A DNA stretch of 41,756 bases from Candidatus Altarchaeales archaeon WOR_SM1_SCG (GTDB lineage: Archaea > Altiarchaeota > Altiarchaeia > IMC4 > WOR-SM1-SCG), in the NCBI GenBank assembly GCA_001723845.1, contig MCBE01000245.1, forward strand, positions 1-41,756, given 5' to 3'. How positions within the stretch are numbered: the first letter of the stretch is position 1; every line of letters begins with the position of its first letter. This document shows positions 41,749 to 41,756 of this stretch, in pieces. The notes below the pieces were generated by a model that worked only from the letters and a program-made list of their open reading frames with translations, did not search any database and was not told the DNA's origin. A program made the translations under genes and the position numbers.

Positions 41749-41756
41749 GTCTCAAT

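Noticed and set aside
1-41756. tRNA, rRNA, transposase or integrase genes
   Set aside because: I looked for tRNA T-loop words and conserved rRNA and recombinase motifs and saw none; a covariance or profile search would be needed to exclude them fully.

Overview
The window is chromosomal DNA of an AT-rich archaeon, most likely a methanogen-related euryarchaeote (for example a Methanosarcinales or ANME-like lineage; the exact clade cannot be fixed from sequence reading alone). The archaeal call rests on a proteasome alpha subunit, ribosomal protein eS1 (S3Ae), deoxyhypusine synthase, the homotetramer-type tRNA splicing endonuclease EndA, an AIR-synthase/SelD-related protein of the kind found in methanogens, and AT-rich promoter regions with many weak or absent Shine-Dalgarno sites.

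Layout. 1-9.9 kb: housekeeping and stress genes (SIS protein, NAD synthetase, EndA, UvsE, TspO, a rubredoxin-like protein overlapping a ferredoxin-thioredoxin reductase catalytic subunit, a HAD phosphatase, two CBS proteins), interrupted at 4.2-7.3 kb by debris (palindromic element, RhuM and RadC fragments, small lipoprotein). 10-16.2 kb: three exported or membrane-anchored proteins, two being paralogous eight-bladed PQQ-type propellers with Cys-rich knots and one a TPR/TolB-like-propeller/TPR fusion; structured non-coding elements lie between them. 16.8-17.4 kb: MobA. 17.4-27.6 kb: an accessory region holding two three-gene operons, (GHKL ATPase, unknown 332-aa protein, radical SAM) and (radical SAM, ParB-like, Mrr-like nuclease). 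They sit on either side of the AIR-synthase-like gene, and the second is bracketed by a duplicated 5' part of the deoxyhypusine synthase gene. 27.7-30.8 kb: intact dys, a lipoprotein, eS1 and pyrE. 30.8-35.6 kb: a second accessory island (MNT nucleotidyltransferase and HEPN pair, pRiA4b-like protein with a zinc finger, Schlafen AlbA_2 protein, DUF6398-like protein, PIN remnants) punctuated by three copies of a roughly 90-bp gene-tail repeat. 35.6-41.4 kb: lipoprotein, psmA, a zinc-ribbon/AbrB regulator and a giant HEAT/coiled-coil protein.

The main candidate for an undescribed system is the pair of operons at 17.9-22.5 and 24.4-27.6 kb. They share a radical SAM family with a degenerate cobalamin-binding-like N-terminal domain, and they combine it with a GHKL ATPase, a ParB-fold DNA-binding-type protein and a restriction-type nuclease. 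This gene content suggests DNA modification and defence, but that function is inferred from domain company only. A second theme is that accessory cassettes here are flanked by direct repeats derived from neighbouring genes (dys 5' end; a gene tail near pyrE) and by recurrent hairpin elements, with no integrase or transposase visible in the window.
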